Shown here piece by piece: positions 18,493 through 27,575 of a stretch of DNA of 64,000 bases. The stretch is from contig JANFFA010000002.1 in the NCBI GenBank assembly GCA_030848925.1, positions 372,001 through 436,000 on the forward strand. The letters run 5' to 3'. This DNA comes from Rhodalgimonas zhirmunskyi. Lineage in GTDB: Bacteria > Pseudomonadota > Alphaproteobacteria > Rhodobacterales > Rhodobacteraceae. The position numbers were made by a program, and so were the translations under genes. Under the pieces are notes generated by a model, which saw only the letters and a program-made list of their open reading frames with translations, was not told where the DNA came from and made no database searches. Position 1 is the first letter of the stretch; the number at the start of each line of letters is the position of its first letter.

Positions 18493-20070
18493 TTGAAAAA
18501 ACTGGTGCGTGCGGCGGGCTTCGCCGCACTTTCCTTTTCGACGGTTGTCACCCTTGCCGCCCTTCCCGGGCGGCTTGCGGCGCAAGACGTGACGCTGCGC
18601 TCGACCGACGGTGCGGTGGAGTTGAGCGGGACGCTGCTGAGTTTTGACGGGGAGTTCTATCGCCTCGACACGGTTTACGGTGAGTTGACGGTCGACGGGT
18701 CAGGCGTGAGTTGCGAGGGGCCGGGGTGCCCGAGCCTTCTAGATTTCGTGGCCGAGCTTGATATTTCGGGCGCCGCGACGATGGGCGATTTGATCTTGCC
18801 CGCATTGATCGAGGCCTTTGCCGGGCGACAGGGCCTTGAGATGACGCAAAGCCGGGTCGGCGATACGGCGGAATTCCTGCTGACCGACCGCGAAAGTCGC
18901 AAGCTGAAGGCGCGGTTCCGGCTGCGGATGACCAATTCCGACGAGGGCTTTGCCGACCTGATCGCCGATGAGGCCGATATCGCCATGACCGTGCGTGAGA
19001 TCACGCAGGAAGAGGCGCGGCACGGCGCCGAGGCAGGTCTTGGCGATCTGAAGGCGCGTGGGCGGGTGCGGGTGCTGTCGCTGGATGCTCTTGTGGCGGT
19101 GGTGGCGCCGGGCAATCCGGTGCAGGCGATTTCGACGCCGCAACTGGCCGATGTGTTTGGCGGCAAGATCCGCAATTGGTCTGAACTCGGCGGGCCGGAT
19201 GCGCCGATCACGCTGCACCTGCGCGATGCGGGGTCGGGACTGGGCCAGGCGGCGGAGGCCAAGGTGCTGGCCCCGGCGAAACTGAAGCTGGCGGGAAGCG
19301 CGATCCGGCACCGTGGCGATGCGGCCCTTTCAGCGGCGGTGATGCGCGATCCGTTCGGCATCGGGCTGGCGAGTTATGCGGCGCGGAGCGATCTTCAGGT
19401 GCTGAACCTGACGGGGGCTTGCGGCTTCACTCTTGCCCCGACGCGACGCACGATCAAGACCGAGGATTACCCGCTGACCGCGCCGATGTTTCTGTATCTG
19501 CCGGCGCGGCGTCTGCCTAAGTTGGCGCGGGAGTTCCTTTCTTTTACAAGAAGTTCTAGCGGGCAACTGGTGATCCGGCGGGCCGGGTTCGTGGATCAGC
19601 AGCCCGAAGAGATCGTCATCGGCGATCAGGGCGACCGGTTGTCCAACGCGATCCGAGGCGCGGGCGAGGACGTGGCCTTGGACACCCTTCAGGAGATGGT
19701 CGGGCGGCTTTGGGGAATGAAACGATTGTCGATCTCGTTCCGGTTCGAGGCGGGGTCTGTGCGGCTGGATGCGCAGTCGCGCTCGAACGTGGAGCAGCTG
19801 GCGCGATCGCTTGAGATCGGGCGCTATGACGGGCGGGAATTGCTGTTCGTGGGCTTCTCGGATGGGCAGGGTCCGGCGGCGGGGAACAAGACGATTTCCG
19901 AGCGGCGCGCGCGAAGGGCAATGGAGGCTGTGCTGGCGGCGGCGGAGACGGCCAACCGGGAGCGGCTGAAGGTGTCGTCGGTCGGGTTTGGAGAGGCGCT
20001 GCCGATGGCGTGCGACGATAGCGAATGGGGCCGGCAGGTGAACCGGCGGGTCGAGGTCTGGCTGCGCTAG
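18493..20070 (+). CDS. Phosphate-type periplasmic binding protein fused to an OmpA domain
   Basis: A 525-residue exported protein. A signal peptide (about 1-30, ending near RLAAQD) leads to a PstS-like substrate-binding domain (about 85-370) with '[28 protein letters not shown]', '[22 protein letters not shown]' and '[20 protein letters not shown]'. A C-terminal OmpA peptidoglycan-binding domain follows with '[14 protein letters not shown]', '[12 protein letters not shown]', 'SERRARRAM' and '[11 protein letters not shown]'. Such fusions tether a ligand-binding domain to the cell wall; the ligand is unknown. The start codon is TTG with GAGG upstream. The stop overlaps radC on the other strand. 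Confidence 0.82.
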   Translation: MKKLVRAAGFAALSFSTVVTLAALPGRLAAQDVTLRSTDGAVELSGTLLSFDGEFYRLDTVYGELTVDGSGVSCEGPGCPSLLDFVAELDISGAATMGDLILPALIEAFAGRQGLEMTQSRVGDTAEFLLTDRESRKLKARFRLRMTNSDEGFADLIADEADIAMTVREITQEEARHGAEAGLGDLKARGRVRVLSLDALVAVVAPGNPVQAISTPQLADVFGGKIRNWSELGGPDAPITLHLRDAGSGLGQAAEAKVLAPAKLKLAGSAIRHRGDAALSAAVMRDPFGIGLASYAARSDLQVLNLTGACGFTLAPTRRTIKTEDYPLTAPMFLYLPARRLPKLAREFLSFTRSSSGQLVIRRAGFVDQQPEEIVIGDQGDRLSNAIRGAGEDVALDTLQEMVGRLWGMKRLSISFRFEAGSVRLDAQSRSNVEQLARSLEIGRYDGRELLFVGFSDGQGPAAGNKTISERRARRAMEAVLAAAETANRERLKVSSVGFGEALPMACDDSEWGRQVNRRVEVWLR

Positions 20071-20831
20071 AGCAGGCCTTCGGAGCGGAAGCTGAGTTCG
20101 CGGGATTTTCCGATGATCAGGTGATCGTGGAGTGTGATCGACAGGGCGGCGGCGGCGGCTTCGATCTGGGCTGTCATGTTGATGTCTTCGGCGCTGGGTG
20201 TGGGGTCACCGGACGGGTGATTATGCACTAGAATCAAGGCACTGGCGTTGAGTTCGAGGGCGCGTTTCACGACCTCGCGCGGGTAGACGGGGACGTGATC
20301 GACGGTGCCGCGCGCCTGTTCTTCGTCGGCGATCAGCACGTTCTTGCGATCAAGGAACAGGATGCGGAACTGTTCGGTTTCGCGGTGGGCCATGGTGGTG
20401 TGGCAATAATCGATCAGCGCATCCCACGATGAGACGACAGGACGCTGCATCACCTTGGAGCGGGCGAGGCGTTGGGCGGCGGCTTCGACGATCTTCAACT
20501 CGCAAATCACGGCATCGCCGACGCCGGAAACCTGTTTCAAACGCTCGGCCGGGGCGGCGATGACGCCGTTGAAATCGCCAAACGTTTTCAGAAGGTTATG
20601 CGCCAACGGCTTGACGTCTTGCCGGGGGATGGCGCGGAACAGGACCAGTTCCAACATCTCGTAATCGGGCAGGGCGGCGGCACCGCCGTCGATGAAGCGG
20701 GCGCGCAGGCGTTTGCGGTGATCGGCGATGTAGGAGGGGCGTTTTCCGGGCGCGAGGGCGGGGACGATCTGAACCTCGTCCTCGTCAAAAAGCGGCAAAG
20801 GTGCCTCGGAAAAGCGGTTGGGTTGGGCCAT
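20067..20831 (-). CDS. radC: RadC/JAB-domain protein
   Basis: The 254-residue protein has an N-terminal helix-hairpin-helix region ('[25 protein letters not shown]') and a C-terminal JAB/MPN domain with the metal motif [14 protein letters not shown] and an upstream catalytic glutamate region. This is the classic RadC layout. The name reflects an old DNA-repair assignment now doubted; a metallopeptidase-like fold is established but the substrate is not. Its 3' end overlaps the OmpA-fusion gene by 4 bp. It follows dnaJ in the same direction after a 240-bp gap with no gene and only weak hairpins, so it probably has its own promoter. Confidence 0.92.
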   Translation of the reverse strand: MAQPNRFSEAPLPLFDEDEVQIVPALAPGKRPSYIADHRKRLRARFIDGGAAALPDYEMLELVLFRAIPRQDVKPLAHNLLKTFGDFNGVIAAPAERLKQVSGVGDAVICELKIVEAAAQRLARSKVMQRPVVSSWDALIDYCHTTMAHRETEQFRILFLDRKNVLIADEEQARGTVDHVPVYPREVVKRALELNASALILVHNHPSGDPTPSAEDINMTAQIEAAAAALSITLHDHLIIGKSRELSFRSEGLL

Positions 20832-21072
20832 GCGGGAAGGGTGGCGCAGGGATGGTGAAGAAAGGGTTAAAAACCGCGAGGGTTAACGATTCTTTTTGGC
20901 CCAAAAGGGCGTCTGCGCCGCGCCTGCAATCCGTCTGCCTTGCGTATGGCACCCGACGAGCGCGCGAAAAATCAGCAATCGTGATCGGGGCGCGCGGTGT
21001 TTGGCAGGGAAATCTTAACCAGTTTCTGGAACGCACCCCGAAGCGCAGAGCGCCCCGGAGTGCGGGCTTGGA

Positions 21073-22242
21073 TCAGCCTTTCATCGAGTCCCAGAAGTTC
21101 TTGACCGACGAGAAGAACGAGGAGGACTGCGGGTTGTTCTCTTCCGAGAGGTCGGCGAATTCGCGCAGCAGCTCTTTCTGTTTCGAGGTCAGGTTGACAG
21201 GCGTTTCGACCGCCAGTTCGATGAACATGTCGCCAGCGGGGCCACCGCGCAGGGCGGGCATGCCTTTGCCGCGCAAGCGCATCTGACGGCCCGATTGCGA
21301 GCCTGCCGGGATCTTTACGCGCGAACGACCGCCGTCGATCGTGGGCACCTCGATATCTCCGCCCAGCGCGGCCGCGGCCATGGAGACCGGGACGCGGCAG
21401 AAGAGATCGCTGTTCTCACGCTCGAAGATCTTGTGCGGTTCGACCTCGATGAAGATGTAGAGATCGCCCGCGGGACCGCCGCGCATGCCCGCTTCGCCTT
21501 CACCGGCGAGGCGGATACGGGTGCCGGTTTCCACCCCTGCCGGGATGTTGACCGAAAGCGCGCGATCCTTGTGAACGCGGCCTTGACCGTGACACTTCTT
21601 GCAAGGGTTCTGGATGATCTGACCCAGACCCGAACAGGTGGGACAGGTGCGTTCAACCGTGAAGAAGCCCTGCTGTGCGCGGACCTTGCCCATGCCCGAA
21701 CAGGTCGGACAGGTTGTCGGCTCGGATCCGTTTTCGGCACCGGAGCCTTCGCAGGCGTCGCATTGGATCGAAGACGGCACGTTGATCGTTTTCGAGAGAC
21801 CAGAGTAGGCCTCTTCCAGCGAGACGCGCAGGTTGTAGCGCAGGTCGGCGCCACGTGCGGCGCGCTGACGCCCGCCACCGGCCGCGCCGCCGCGCTGGCC
21901 CATGAAGTCACCGAAGAGATCGTCGAACACATCCGAGAAGGCCGAGGCGAAATCGCCATTGCCACCCGCGCCGGGCCGGAAGCCACCACCGGGATGACCG
22001 CCGCCGCCCATGCCGCCCTCGAACGCCGCGTGACCGTAGCGGTCGTAGGCGGCTTTCTTGTCAGCGTCTTTCAGAACTTCGTAAGCCTCGTTGGCTTCCT
22101 TGAACTGATCTTCGGCTGCGGGATTGTCGGCATTGCGGTCGGGGTGAAGCTCTTTTGCCTTCTTGCGATAGGCTTTCTTGATCTCGTCGGCCGACGCGCC
22201 CTTATTGATGCCAAGAACATCGTAATAATCGCGTTTTGCCAT
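21073..22242 (-). CDS. dnaJ: Chaperone DnaJ
   Basis: DnaJ delivers substrates to DnaK and stimulates its ATPase. The 389 residues show the J domain with HPDRN (HPD at about 33-35), a Gly/Phe-rich linker including '[13 protein letters not shown]', four zinc-binding CxxCxGxG repeats ('CDACEGSG', 'CPTCSGMG', 'CPTCSGLG', 'CKKCHGQG') and the two C-terminal substrate-binding beta domains. It lies 75 bp downstream of dnaK with a stable hairpin in between, so it is co-transcribed from the dnaK promoter. Confidence 0.97.
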   Translation of the reverse strand: MAKRDYYDVLGINKGASADEIKKAYRKKAKELHPDRNADNPAAEDQFKEANEAYEVLKDADKKAAYDRYGHAAFEGGMGGGGHPGGGFRPGAGGNGDFASAFSDVFDDLFGDFMGQRGGAAGGGRQRAARGADLRYNLRVSLEEAYSGLSKTINVPSSIQCDACEGSGAENGSEPTTCPTCSGMGKVRAQQGFFTVERTCPTCSGLGQIIQNPCKKCHGQGRVHKDRALSVNIPAGVETGTRIRLAGEGEAGMRGGPAGDLYIFIEVEPHKIFERENSDLFCRVPVSMAAAALGGDIEVPTIDGGRSRVKIPAGSQSGRQMRLRGKGMPALRGGPAGDMFIELAVETPVNLTSKQKELLREFADLSEENNPQSSSFFSSVKNFWDSMKG

Positions 22243-22269
22243 TGGGTATCCCCTTTCAGAAACGTGGAA

Positions 22270-22294
22270 GGCCGGCCCGGAGTTTGGACCGGCC
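22270..22294 (-). other. Intercistronic stem-loop between dnaK and dnaJ
   Basis: Read on the minus strand, GGCCGGTCC and GGGCCGGCC form a nine-pair stem (one G-U pair) with a seven-base loop. No T run follows, so it is not a simple terminator. Such hairpins can protect the upstream dnaK mRNA from 3' decay and yield more dnaK than dnaJ. Confidence 0.55.
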
Positions 22295-22317
22295 CCCAGA
22301 GGTTCCTAGATGCGCGA

Positions 22318-24243
22318 TTACTTGCGCTTGTCGTCGTCGAGATCTTCGAAGTCGGCATCGACGATGTCGTCGTCCGAGGATGCATTCACATCGTCAGCGG
22401 CCGCCGGTTCATCATCGCCTGCGCCTTCTTCCTGGCTGGCCTTGTAGATGGCCTCGCCAAGCCGCATTGCGACCTCGGTCACGTTCTGGATGCCTGCCTT
22501 GATCTTTTCGGCGGGCGTGTCCTCTTTTTCGAGGTCATCCTTGAGCGCGGCAATGGCCAGTTCGATCGCCTCGACGGTCGACGGGTCGACCTTGTCGCCA
22601 TGTTCCTCGACCGATTTTTCGGTCGAATGGATGAGGCTTTCGGCTTGGTTGCGGGCTTCGACGCCTTCCTTGCGGGCCTTGTCGGCTTCGGCGTTTTCTT
22701 CCGCGTCCTTGACCATTTTCTCGATGTCCTCATCGCTGAGGCCACCCGACGCCTGGATCGTGATCTTGTGCTCTTTGCCGGTGCCCTTGTCCTTGGCTTC
22801 CACCGACACGATGCCGTTGGCGTCGATGTCGAAGGTCACTTCGATCTGGGGCATGCCGCGCGGCGCGGGCGGGATGTCTTCGAGGTTGAACTGGCCGAGG
22901 ATCTTGTTGTCGGCAGCCATCTCACGCTCACCCTGGAAGACGCGGATCGTCACGGCCGACTGGTTGTCTTCGGCGGTGGAGAAAATCTGCGACTTCTTGG
23001 TCGGGATCGTGGTGTTGCGGTCGATCAGGCGAGTAAAGACACCGCCCAGCGTTTCGATGCCGAGCGACAGCGGGGTCACGTCGAGCAGGACCACGTCCTT
23101 CACGTCACCTTGCAGAACGCCAGCCTGGATCGCGGCGCCCATGGCGACGACTTCATCCGGGTTCACGCCTTTGTGCGGCTCTTTGCCGAAGAACTTGGTC
23201 ACTTCTTCGATCACCTTGGGCATCCGCGTCTGACCGCCGACAAGAACGATTTCGTCGATGTCGTCCTTGCTGAGGCCCGCATCCTTGAGCGCGGCCTGGC
23301 ACGGCTTGAGCGAGGCCTTGATCAGGTCGTTGACGAGGCTTTCCAGCTTGGCGCGGGTCAGCTTCATGACCATGTGCAGCGGCGAGCCATCCTTGCCCAT
23401 CGAGATGAACGGCTGGTTGATCTCGGTCTGCGAGCTGCTGGACAGTTCGATCTTGGCTTTTTCAGCGGCTTCCTTGAGACGCTGGAGGGCCATCTTGTCC
23501 TTGGTCAGATCGACGCCGTGTTCTTTTTTGAACTCGTCCGCGAGGTAGTTGACGATCCGCATGTCGAAGTCTTCACCACCAAGGAAGGTGTCGCCGTTGG
23601 TGGATTTCACTTCGAACAGGCCATCGTCGATTTCGAGGATGGTCACGTCGAAGGTCCCGCCGCCAAGGTCATAGACCGCGATGGTGTGGGTGTTTTCCTT
23701 GTCGAGGCCGTAGGCAAGCGCGGCGGCGGTCGGTTCGTTGATGATCCGCAGCACTTCGAGACCGGCGATCTTGCCGGCGTCTTTGGTGGCCTGACGCTGG
23801 GCGTCGTTGAAATAGGCGGGGACGGTGATGACCGCTTGAGTCACTTCCTCACCGAGGTAGCTTTCCGCCGTTTCCTTCATCTTGCCGAGGATGAAGGCCG
23901 AAATCTGGCTGGGCGAATATTTTTCGCCGCGCGCTTCGACCCATGCGTCACCGTTGCCGCCGTCGATGACGTTGAACGGCATGTTCTTCTTGTCCTTGGC
24001 AAGATCAGCATCGTCGTTGCGACGACCGATCAGGCGCTTGACGCCGAAGACGGTGTTTTCAGGGTTGGTCACGGCCTGGCGCTTGGCGCTTTGGCCGACG
24101 AGGCGTTCGTCTTCCGCGAAGGCAACGATGGAGGGCGTGGTACGCGCGCCTTCCGAGTTTTCAATTACGCGGGGCTGCGAGCCGTCCATGATGGCAACGC
24201 AGGAGTTGGTTGTTCCGAGGTCAATACCGATAACTTTCGACAT
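22318..24243 (-). CDS. dnaK: Chaperone DnaK (Hsp70)
   Basis: The 641-residue Hsp70 shows all expected landmarks: '[18 protein letters not shown]' at the N-terminus, '[20 protein letters not shown]', '[16 protein letters not shown]', '[14 protein letters not shown]', '[12 protein letters not shown]' in the ATPase domain, the linker '[19 protein letters not shown]', the beta-sandwich substrate domain and a C-terminal lid ending in an acidic D-rich tail ([18 protein letters not shown]). It is followed by dnaJ. A candidate heat-shock promoter lies about 120 bp upstream. Confidence 0.98.
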   Translation of the reverse strand: MSKVIGIDLGTTNSCVAIMDGSQPRVIENSEGARTTPSIVAFAEDERLVGQSAKRQAVTNPENTVFGVKRLIGRRNDDADLAKDKKNMPFNVIDGGNGDAWVEARGEKYSPSQISAFILGKMKETAESYLGEEVTQAVITVPAYFNDAQRQATKDAGKIAGLEVLRIINEPTAAALAYGLDKENTHTIAVYDLGGGTFDVTILEIDDGLFEVKSTNGDTFLGGEDFDMRIVNYLADEFKKEHGVDLTKDKMALQRLKEAAEKAKIELSSSSQTEINQPFISMGKDGSPLHMVMKLTRAKLESLVNDLIKASLKPCQAALKDAGLSKDDIDEIVLVGGQTRMPKVIEEVTKFFGKEPHKGVNPDEVVAMGAAIQAGVLQGDVKDVVLLDVTPLSLGIETLGGVFTRLIDRNTTIPTKKSQIFSTAEDNQSAVTIRVFQGEREMAADNKILGQFNLEDIPPAPRGMPQIEVTFDIDANGIVSVEAKDKGTGKEHKITIQASGGLSDEDIEKMVKDAEENAEADKARKEGVEARNQAESLIHSTEKSVEEHGDKVDPSTVEAIELAIAALKDDLEKEDTPAEKIKAGIQNVTEVAMRLGEAIYKASQEEGAGDDEPAAADDVNASSDDDIVDADFEDLDDDKRK

Positions 24244-24360
24244 GTTTTTCGATCCCTTATGTAGTCAGGCGATTTGCGGAGGGTTGGACCCGTTACGGCA
24301 TCCCGTCCCCCGGGTTGTAGGCCGATCCGGTTTCCACCGGCTTTACGGCGCTTCCGGGCG

Positions 24361-24389
24361 TATATAGGGGGGCGAAATTGACCCTGCAA
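24361..24389 (-). promoter_or_regulatory. Candidate RpoH (sigma-32 type) promoter of dnaK
   Basis: On the minus strand TTGCAG is followed after 16 bases by CTATATA within CCCCCCTATATAC. The C-rich run joined to a TATNTA -10 resembles heat-shock promoters (CCCCATNTA), and the location fits dnaK transcription with a leader of about 115 bases. Confidence 0.5.
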
Positions 24390-24520
24390 CCGTTCACACC
24401 GGCGTGATTTGCCAAATTTTGTGGATTCTTGTCGATTGCAGCGGTTTCAGCCCCCCAAACACGCAAAAGCGGCGCGAATGGTCTGATTGAATTGGGCGGT
24501 CGGGCGCGGGATAACAAGGC

Positions 24521-25150
24521 ATGACTGATGATAAAGCGATGAACCTGCGCGGCGTGCACGTGTTCAAAGGCGCGCTGGACGGCGCGGAACAGGCACAACT
24601 TGTGGACCGGGTGCGCGATATTGCCCGCGCCGCGCCGATGTTTCACCCCGAAACGCGCTGGGGCAAGCGGATGAGCGTGAAGATGACCAGCGCGGGGCAG
24701 TTCGGCTGGGTCAGCGACAGGCGCGGCTATCGCTATGAGCCAAGGCACCCGTCGGGCGTGGACTGGCCGCCGATCCCGGCGGAGGTGCTGGCGATCTGGG
24801 AACGGTTCGGCGCGAAAGGCATGGAGGGCGCGCCGCTGCGCGCGCCGGAGTGCTGCCTTGTGAATTACTATGGCGAGGGCGCGCGGATGGGGCTGCATCA
24901 GGATCGCGACGAGGCGGATTTCGCCCAACCGGTCGTCTCGGTCAGCCTTGGCGATGCCGGGCTGTTCCGGGTGGGCAACATCGAGCGCGGCGGCAAGACC
25001 GAGAGCCTATGGCTGGAAAGTGGCGATCTGCTGGTTCTGGGCGGGGCGGCGCGGCTGGTGCATCACGGGGTGGACCGTATCCGGTTCGGATCAAGCGAGT
25101 TGTTGCCGGATGCCGGGCGGATCAACCTGACGCTTCGGGTGGTGAGCTAG
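24521..25150 (+). CDS. alkB: AlkB-family DNA/RNA oxidative demethylase
   Basis: AlkB repairs 1-methyladenine and 3-methylcytosine using iron and 2-oxoglutarate. In 209 residues the iron ligands are the H-x-D in 'GLHQDRDE' and the histidine in 'LVHHGVDRI', and the 2-oxoglutarate arginine lies in 'RINLTLRVV'. 'NYYGEGARMGLHQD' and 'PVVSVSLGDAGLFRVG' match the E. coli type closely. The gene is divergent from dnaK across a 277-bp region. No Ada box was identified. Confidence 0.94.
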   Translation: MTDDKAMNLRGVHVFKGALDGAEQAQLVDRVRDIARAAPMFHPETRWGKRMSVKMTSAGQFGWVSDRRGYRYEPRHPSGVDWPPIPAEVLAIWERFGAKGMEGAPLRAPECCLVNYYGEGARMGLHQDRDEADFAQPVVSVSLGDAGLFRVGNIERGGKTESLWLESGDLLVLGGAARLVHHGVDRIRFGSSELLPDAGRINLTLRVVS

Positions 25151-25162
25151 GCGTTCGCGCTT

Positions 25163-25783
25163 TCAGCGATTGGAGGGCGGGAGGGTGCAGCACCCCGAGA
25201 GCAGTTGATAGCCATCGGGAAAGCGGATCACCGCGCTGCTGTGCAGGCCGAATTCACGATCGCTCATCCCGTCGTTGCAGCGCGCGGGCGTGATCGTGGC
25301 AGTCAGGAACAAATCGGTGCTGCCCGCCATCACAGCAAAGTCGCGCAGGGTGTTGCGCGAGGTCATCCGGTCCTGAATATGGAGCAGGCTTTCGCCCTCG
25401 GGTGTGGCGAATTTCGCGGCGTCGGGGGTGATGTCGAGACTCCAGAAAGGTTCGGTCCCGAAGCAGGCGAGACGCGGCGGGAAGAGACCCGGCGTATCGT
25501 CTTCCTGCTGACGGGCGAGATAGCGCATGCTGGCCCAACCCGCGCCTTCGCCCACGTTGATCCGGCCCCAGCCGTTATCGGTATAAATCACCTCGATATT
25601 GCGGGCATCCGGGGCGAGGGTTGCAACCAGCGCAGATCCAGCGCGCGGCGCGGAGCGCACGTTGAGCTGATCGTCGGATGCTACGCCGGTGACGGCGTGA
25701 AGGGCGGGGTAGGTTTGCCCCATGACCCCTTGCGCCAGCGCGGAGACAGGAAGCAGGAGCAGCAGCGCAAGCGCGCGGATCAT
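25163..25783 (-). CDS. Secreted SH3-domain protein (COG3650-like)
   Basis: The 206-residue protein has a signal peptide (MIRALALLLLLPVSALA-QG), a bacterial SH3 domain at about 30-92 ('LNVRSAPRAGSALVATL', 'NGWGRINVGEGAGWASMRYL'), and a C-terminal domain with 'CFGTEPFWSLDI' and 'CNDGMSDREFGLHSSAVI', typical of the COG3650 family of exported proteins. Four cysteines could form two disulfides. The role is unknown; SH3 domains of this type often contact cell-wall peptides. Its start overlaps the stop of the upstream permease (ATGA), so the pair is translationally coupled. Confidence 0.82.
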   Translation of the reverse strand: MIRALALLLLLPVSALAQGVMGQTYPALHAVTGVASDDQLNVRSAPRAGSALVATLAPDARNIEVIYTDNGWGRINVGEGAGWASMRYLARQQEDDTPGLFPPRLACFGTEPFWSLDITPDAAKFATPEGESLLHIQDRMTSRNTLRDFAVMAGSTDLFLTATITPARCNDGMSDREFGLHSSAVIRFPDGYQLLSGCCTLPPSNR

Positions 25784-26601
25784 CGCCGCGCGCTCCAGCT
25801 TTTGGAGGCGTGGCGGCGGGTGTAGAATTCACCCATCAAGCCGATCATCAGGAAGGCGATGGCAAGGTACAGGGCATAGTGCCAGTTCGAGTTGCGCGGG
25901 AAGTAGTTGATGAAGACGAAACCGCGCGACTGGTCGATGATGTGAAACAGGGGGTTCCAACTGAACAGAACCAGTTTCGAGGGCGGCAGCGTGTTGGCGA
26001 GGAACATCTTGCCCGAGGCGATCATGTTGGCACGCTGGTACACCGTAGTGGCGATCGTGACGAAGGTGGGAAACCACGGCTTAACCGCGAGAAAGACCAT
26101 GCCCAGCGCCGCACCGCTGAACCACGCCAGAAGCACCATGCCCATTGCGCCGATCGGGTCGAAGACATCGAAGGGCGTTACCCCAACGTGGTAACCAAAC
26201 AGGATCACTGCCAGTGACAACACCTGGATGTAGAGAACCGACAGCGCAGAAGAGATGATCGCAATGATCGTGTTCATCGGCGCGTGTTGCATCATCGCCG
26301 AGGAGGGGCCTTCGGACCCCGCGACCGCGCCCAGCGTTTTCACATGGGTCATGTAAAGGAAGATGCCCGAGAGAATATAAAGCAGGAAGTCGCCGCGCAG
26401 CGCCGCGTGCCGCAGTCCCAACAGCGTGAACAGCACGTAGAACGCCGCCACCATGATCCCCACCTGCATCAGGTTGATGAGGATCGACATGATCGCGTTG
26501 CCATGGCGTTTGCGCACCGAGCGGACGATGGCATGATACACCAGTTCGGCCATATTGAGGGCCGAAGAAACGCGCGTCTTGGGTTTGGTCTGTAGAAACA
26601 T
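25780..26601 (-). CDS. ABC-2 type permease of capsular polysaccharide export (KpsM-like)
   Basis: A 273-residue inner-membrane protein with about six helices, including 'ILINLMQVGIMVAAFYVLFTLLG', 'FLLYILSGIFLYMTHVKTLGAV', 'IGAMGMVLLAWFSGAALGMVFLAV' and 'YALYLAIAFLMIGLMGEFY'. The segment 'SGKMFLANTLPPSKLVLFSWNPLFHIIDQSRGFVF' is characteristic of polysaccharide-export permeases. The partner ATPase (KpsT) is not next to it and not anywhere in the window, so it must be encoded elsewhere. It is paired with the SH3 protein and divergent from cysQ across a region with two 18-bp repeats. Confidence 0.82.
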   Translation of the reverse strand: MFLQTKPKTRVSSALNMAELVYHAIVRSVRKRHGNAIMSILINLMQVGIMVAAFYVLFTLLGLRHAALRGDFLLYILSGIFLYMTHVKTLGAVAGSEGPSSAMMQHAPMNTIIAIISSALSVLYIQVLSLAVILFGYHVGVTPFDVFDPIGAMGMVLLAWFSGAALGMVFLAVKPWFPTFVTIATTVYQRANMIASGKMFLANTLPPSKLVLFSWNPLFHIIDQSRGFVFINYFPRNSNWHYALYLAIAFLMIGLMGEFYTRRHASKSWSARR

Positions 26602-26658
26602 GGCCTCGTGCTCCGCCGTTGATGGCGCTGACTGCTGCGATTCTGGCGCGATTCGATA

Positions 26659-26716
26659 CCGTTTGGATAGTTGCGCGATTATTGGAACGGATTTCTTGCC
26701 GTTCGGTTAGTTGCGC
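26659..26716. promoter_or_regulatory. Pair of 18-bp direct repeats in a divergent control region
   Basis: CCGTTTGGATAGTTGCGC at 26659-26676 and CCGTTCGGTTAGTTGCGC at 26699-26716 match at 16 of 18 positions and are spaced exactly 40 bp start to start. They lie between the KpsM-type permease and cysQ, which are transcribed apart. The layout is that of two operator sites on the same DNA face. The binding protein is unknown. Confidence 0.6.
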
Positions 26717-26780
26717 ATCATAAGTGGGCAACGTTCAATTTCAATGAAAACCACCCAGTAGCAAAAAAGGGGTTAGAACT

Positions 26781-27575
26781 GTGGATTACGGGAAACTGAC
26801 GCAGGTTATGCGGACGCTTTCGCTGGCGGCGGGCGCGAAGATCATGGAGATTTACGAGAGCGACGATTTCGAAGTGAAATCCAAATCCGACGACAGCCCC
26901 GTAACCGCCGCAGACGAAGCCGCCGATGCGATCATCAGCGCCGGTTTGCGTGAAGCCTTTCCCGATATGGCGCTGGTCACCGAAGAGCAGTCGGCCTCGC
27001 ATACGCAGGATGTGTCGACCTTCCTGATCGTCGATCCGCTGGATGGGACCAAAGAATTCGTGCATCGGCGCGGCGATTTCACGGTGAATATCGCACTGGT
27101 CGAAGATGGCGTGCCGACGCGCGGCGTGGTCTATGCGCCGGCCAAGGGGCGGATGTTCCTGACGCTGGCCGATGGCAGCGCGGTGGAAGAAGACGGCCCC
27201 TTCGGAGACGAGATGGGCACGACCCGGCCGATCCGGGTGTCAGAGCCTGACAATGACGCGCTGATGGTTGTGGCGTCGAAATCGCACCTGACGGACGAAA
27301 CCAAGGACTATATCGCCAAATACGCCACCAAGGATTTCAAGAGCGCGGGGAGCAGTTTGAAATTCTGTCTCGTCGCGACGGGCGAGGCGGATCTTTATCC
27401 GCGGGTCGGGCGGACGATGGAATGGGATACCGCGGCGGGCCATGCCGTTCTGAATGGTGCGGGCGGCGCGGTTGTGCGGTTCGAGGATCACGAAGCGCTG
27501 ACCTATGGCAAGGACGGGTTCGCCAACCCCTATTTCATCGCCTATGCGCCGGGCGTTGACCTGAAACCGGCATGA
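26781..27575 (+). CDS. cysQ: 3'(2'),5'-bisphosphate nucleotidase CysQ
   Basis: CysQ converts PAP, the by-product of PAPS-dependent sulfotransfer, to AMP. The 264-residue inositol-monophosphatase-fold protein has 'VTAADEAADAII', the metal-binding 'DPLDGTKEFVHRRGDFTVNIALVE' and 'EWDTAAGHAVLNGAGG'. The start is GTG at 26781 with AAGGGG upstream. It overlaps the following glycosyltransferase start (ATGA). Together with the sulfotransferase-like gene at 34973 this suggests PAPS-based sulfation of the polysaccharide made here. Confidence 0.93.
   Translation: MDYGKLTQVMRTLSLAAGAKIMEIYESDDFEVKSKSDDSPVTAADEAADAIISAGLREAFPDMALVTEEQSASHTQDVSTFLIVDPLDGTKEFVHRRGDFTVNIALVEDGVPTRGVVYAPAKGRMFLTLADGSAVEEDGPFGDEMGTTRPIRVSEPDNDALMVVASKSHLTDETKDYIAKYATKDFKSAGSSLKFCLVATGEADLYPRVGRTMEWDTAAGHAVLNGAGGAVVRFEDHEALTYGKDGFANPYFIAYAPGVDLKPA

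Noticed and set aside
21295-24264. Forward-strand frame of about 990 codons opposite dnaJ and dnaK
   Set aside because: It is antisense to two textbook chaperone genes and runs through the intercistronic hairpin.
24244-24520. Possible CIRCE element before dnaK
   Set aside because: No inverted repeat of the TTAGCACTC type was found; the heat-shock-type -10/-35 pair explains control better.
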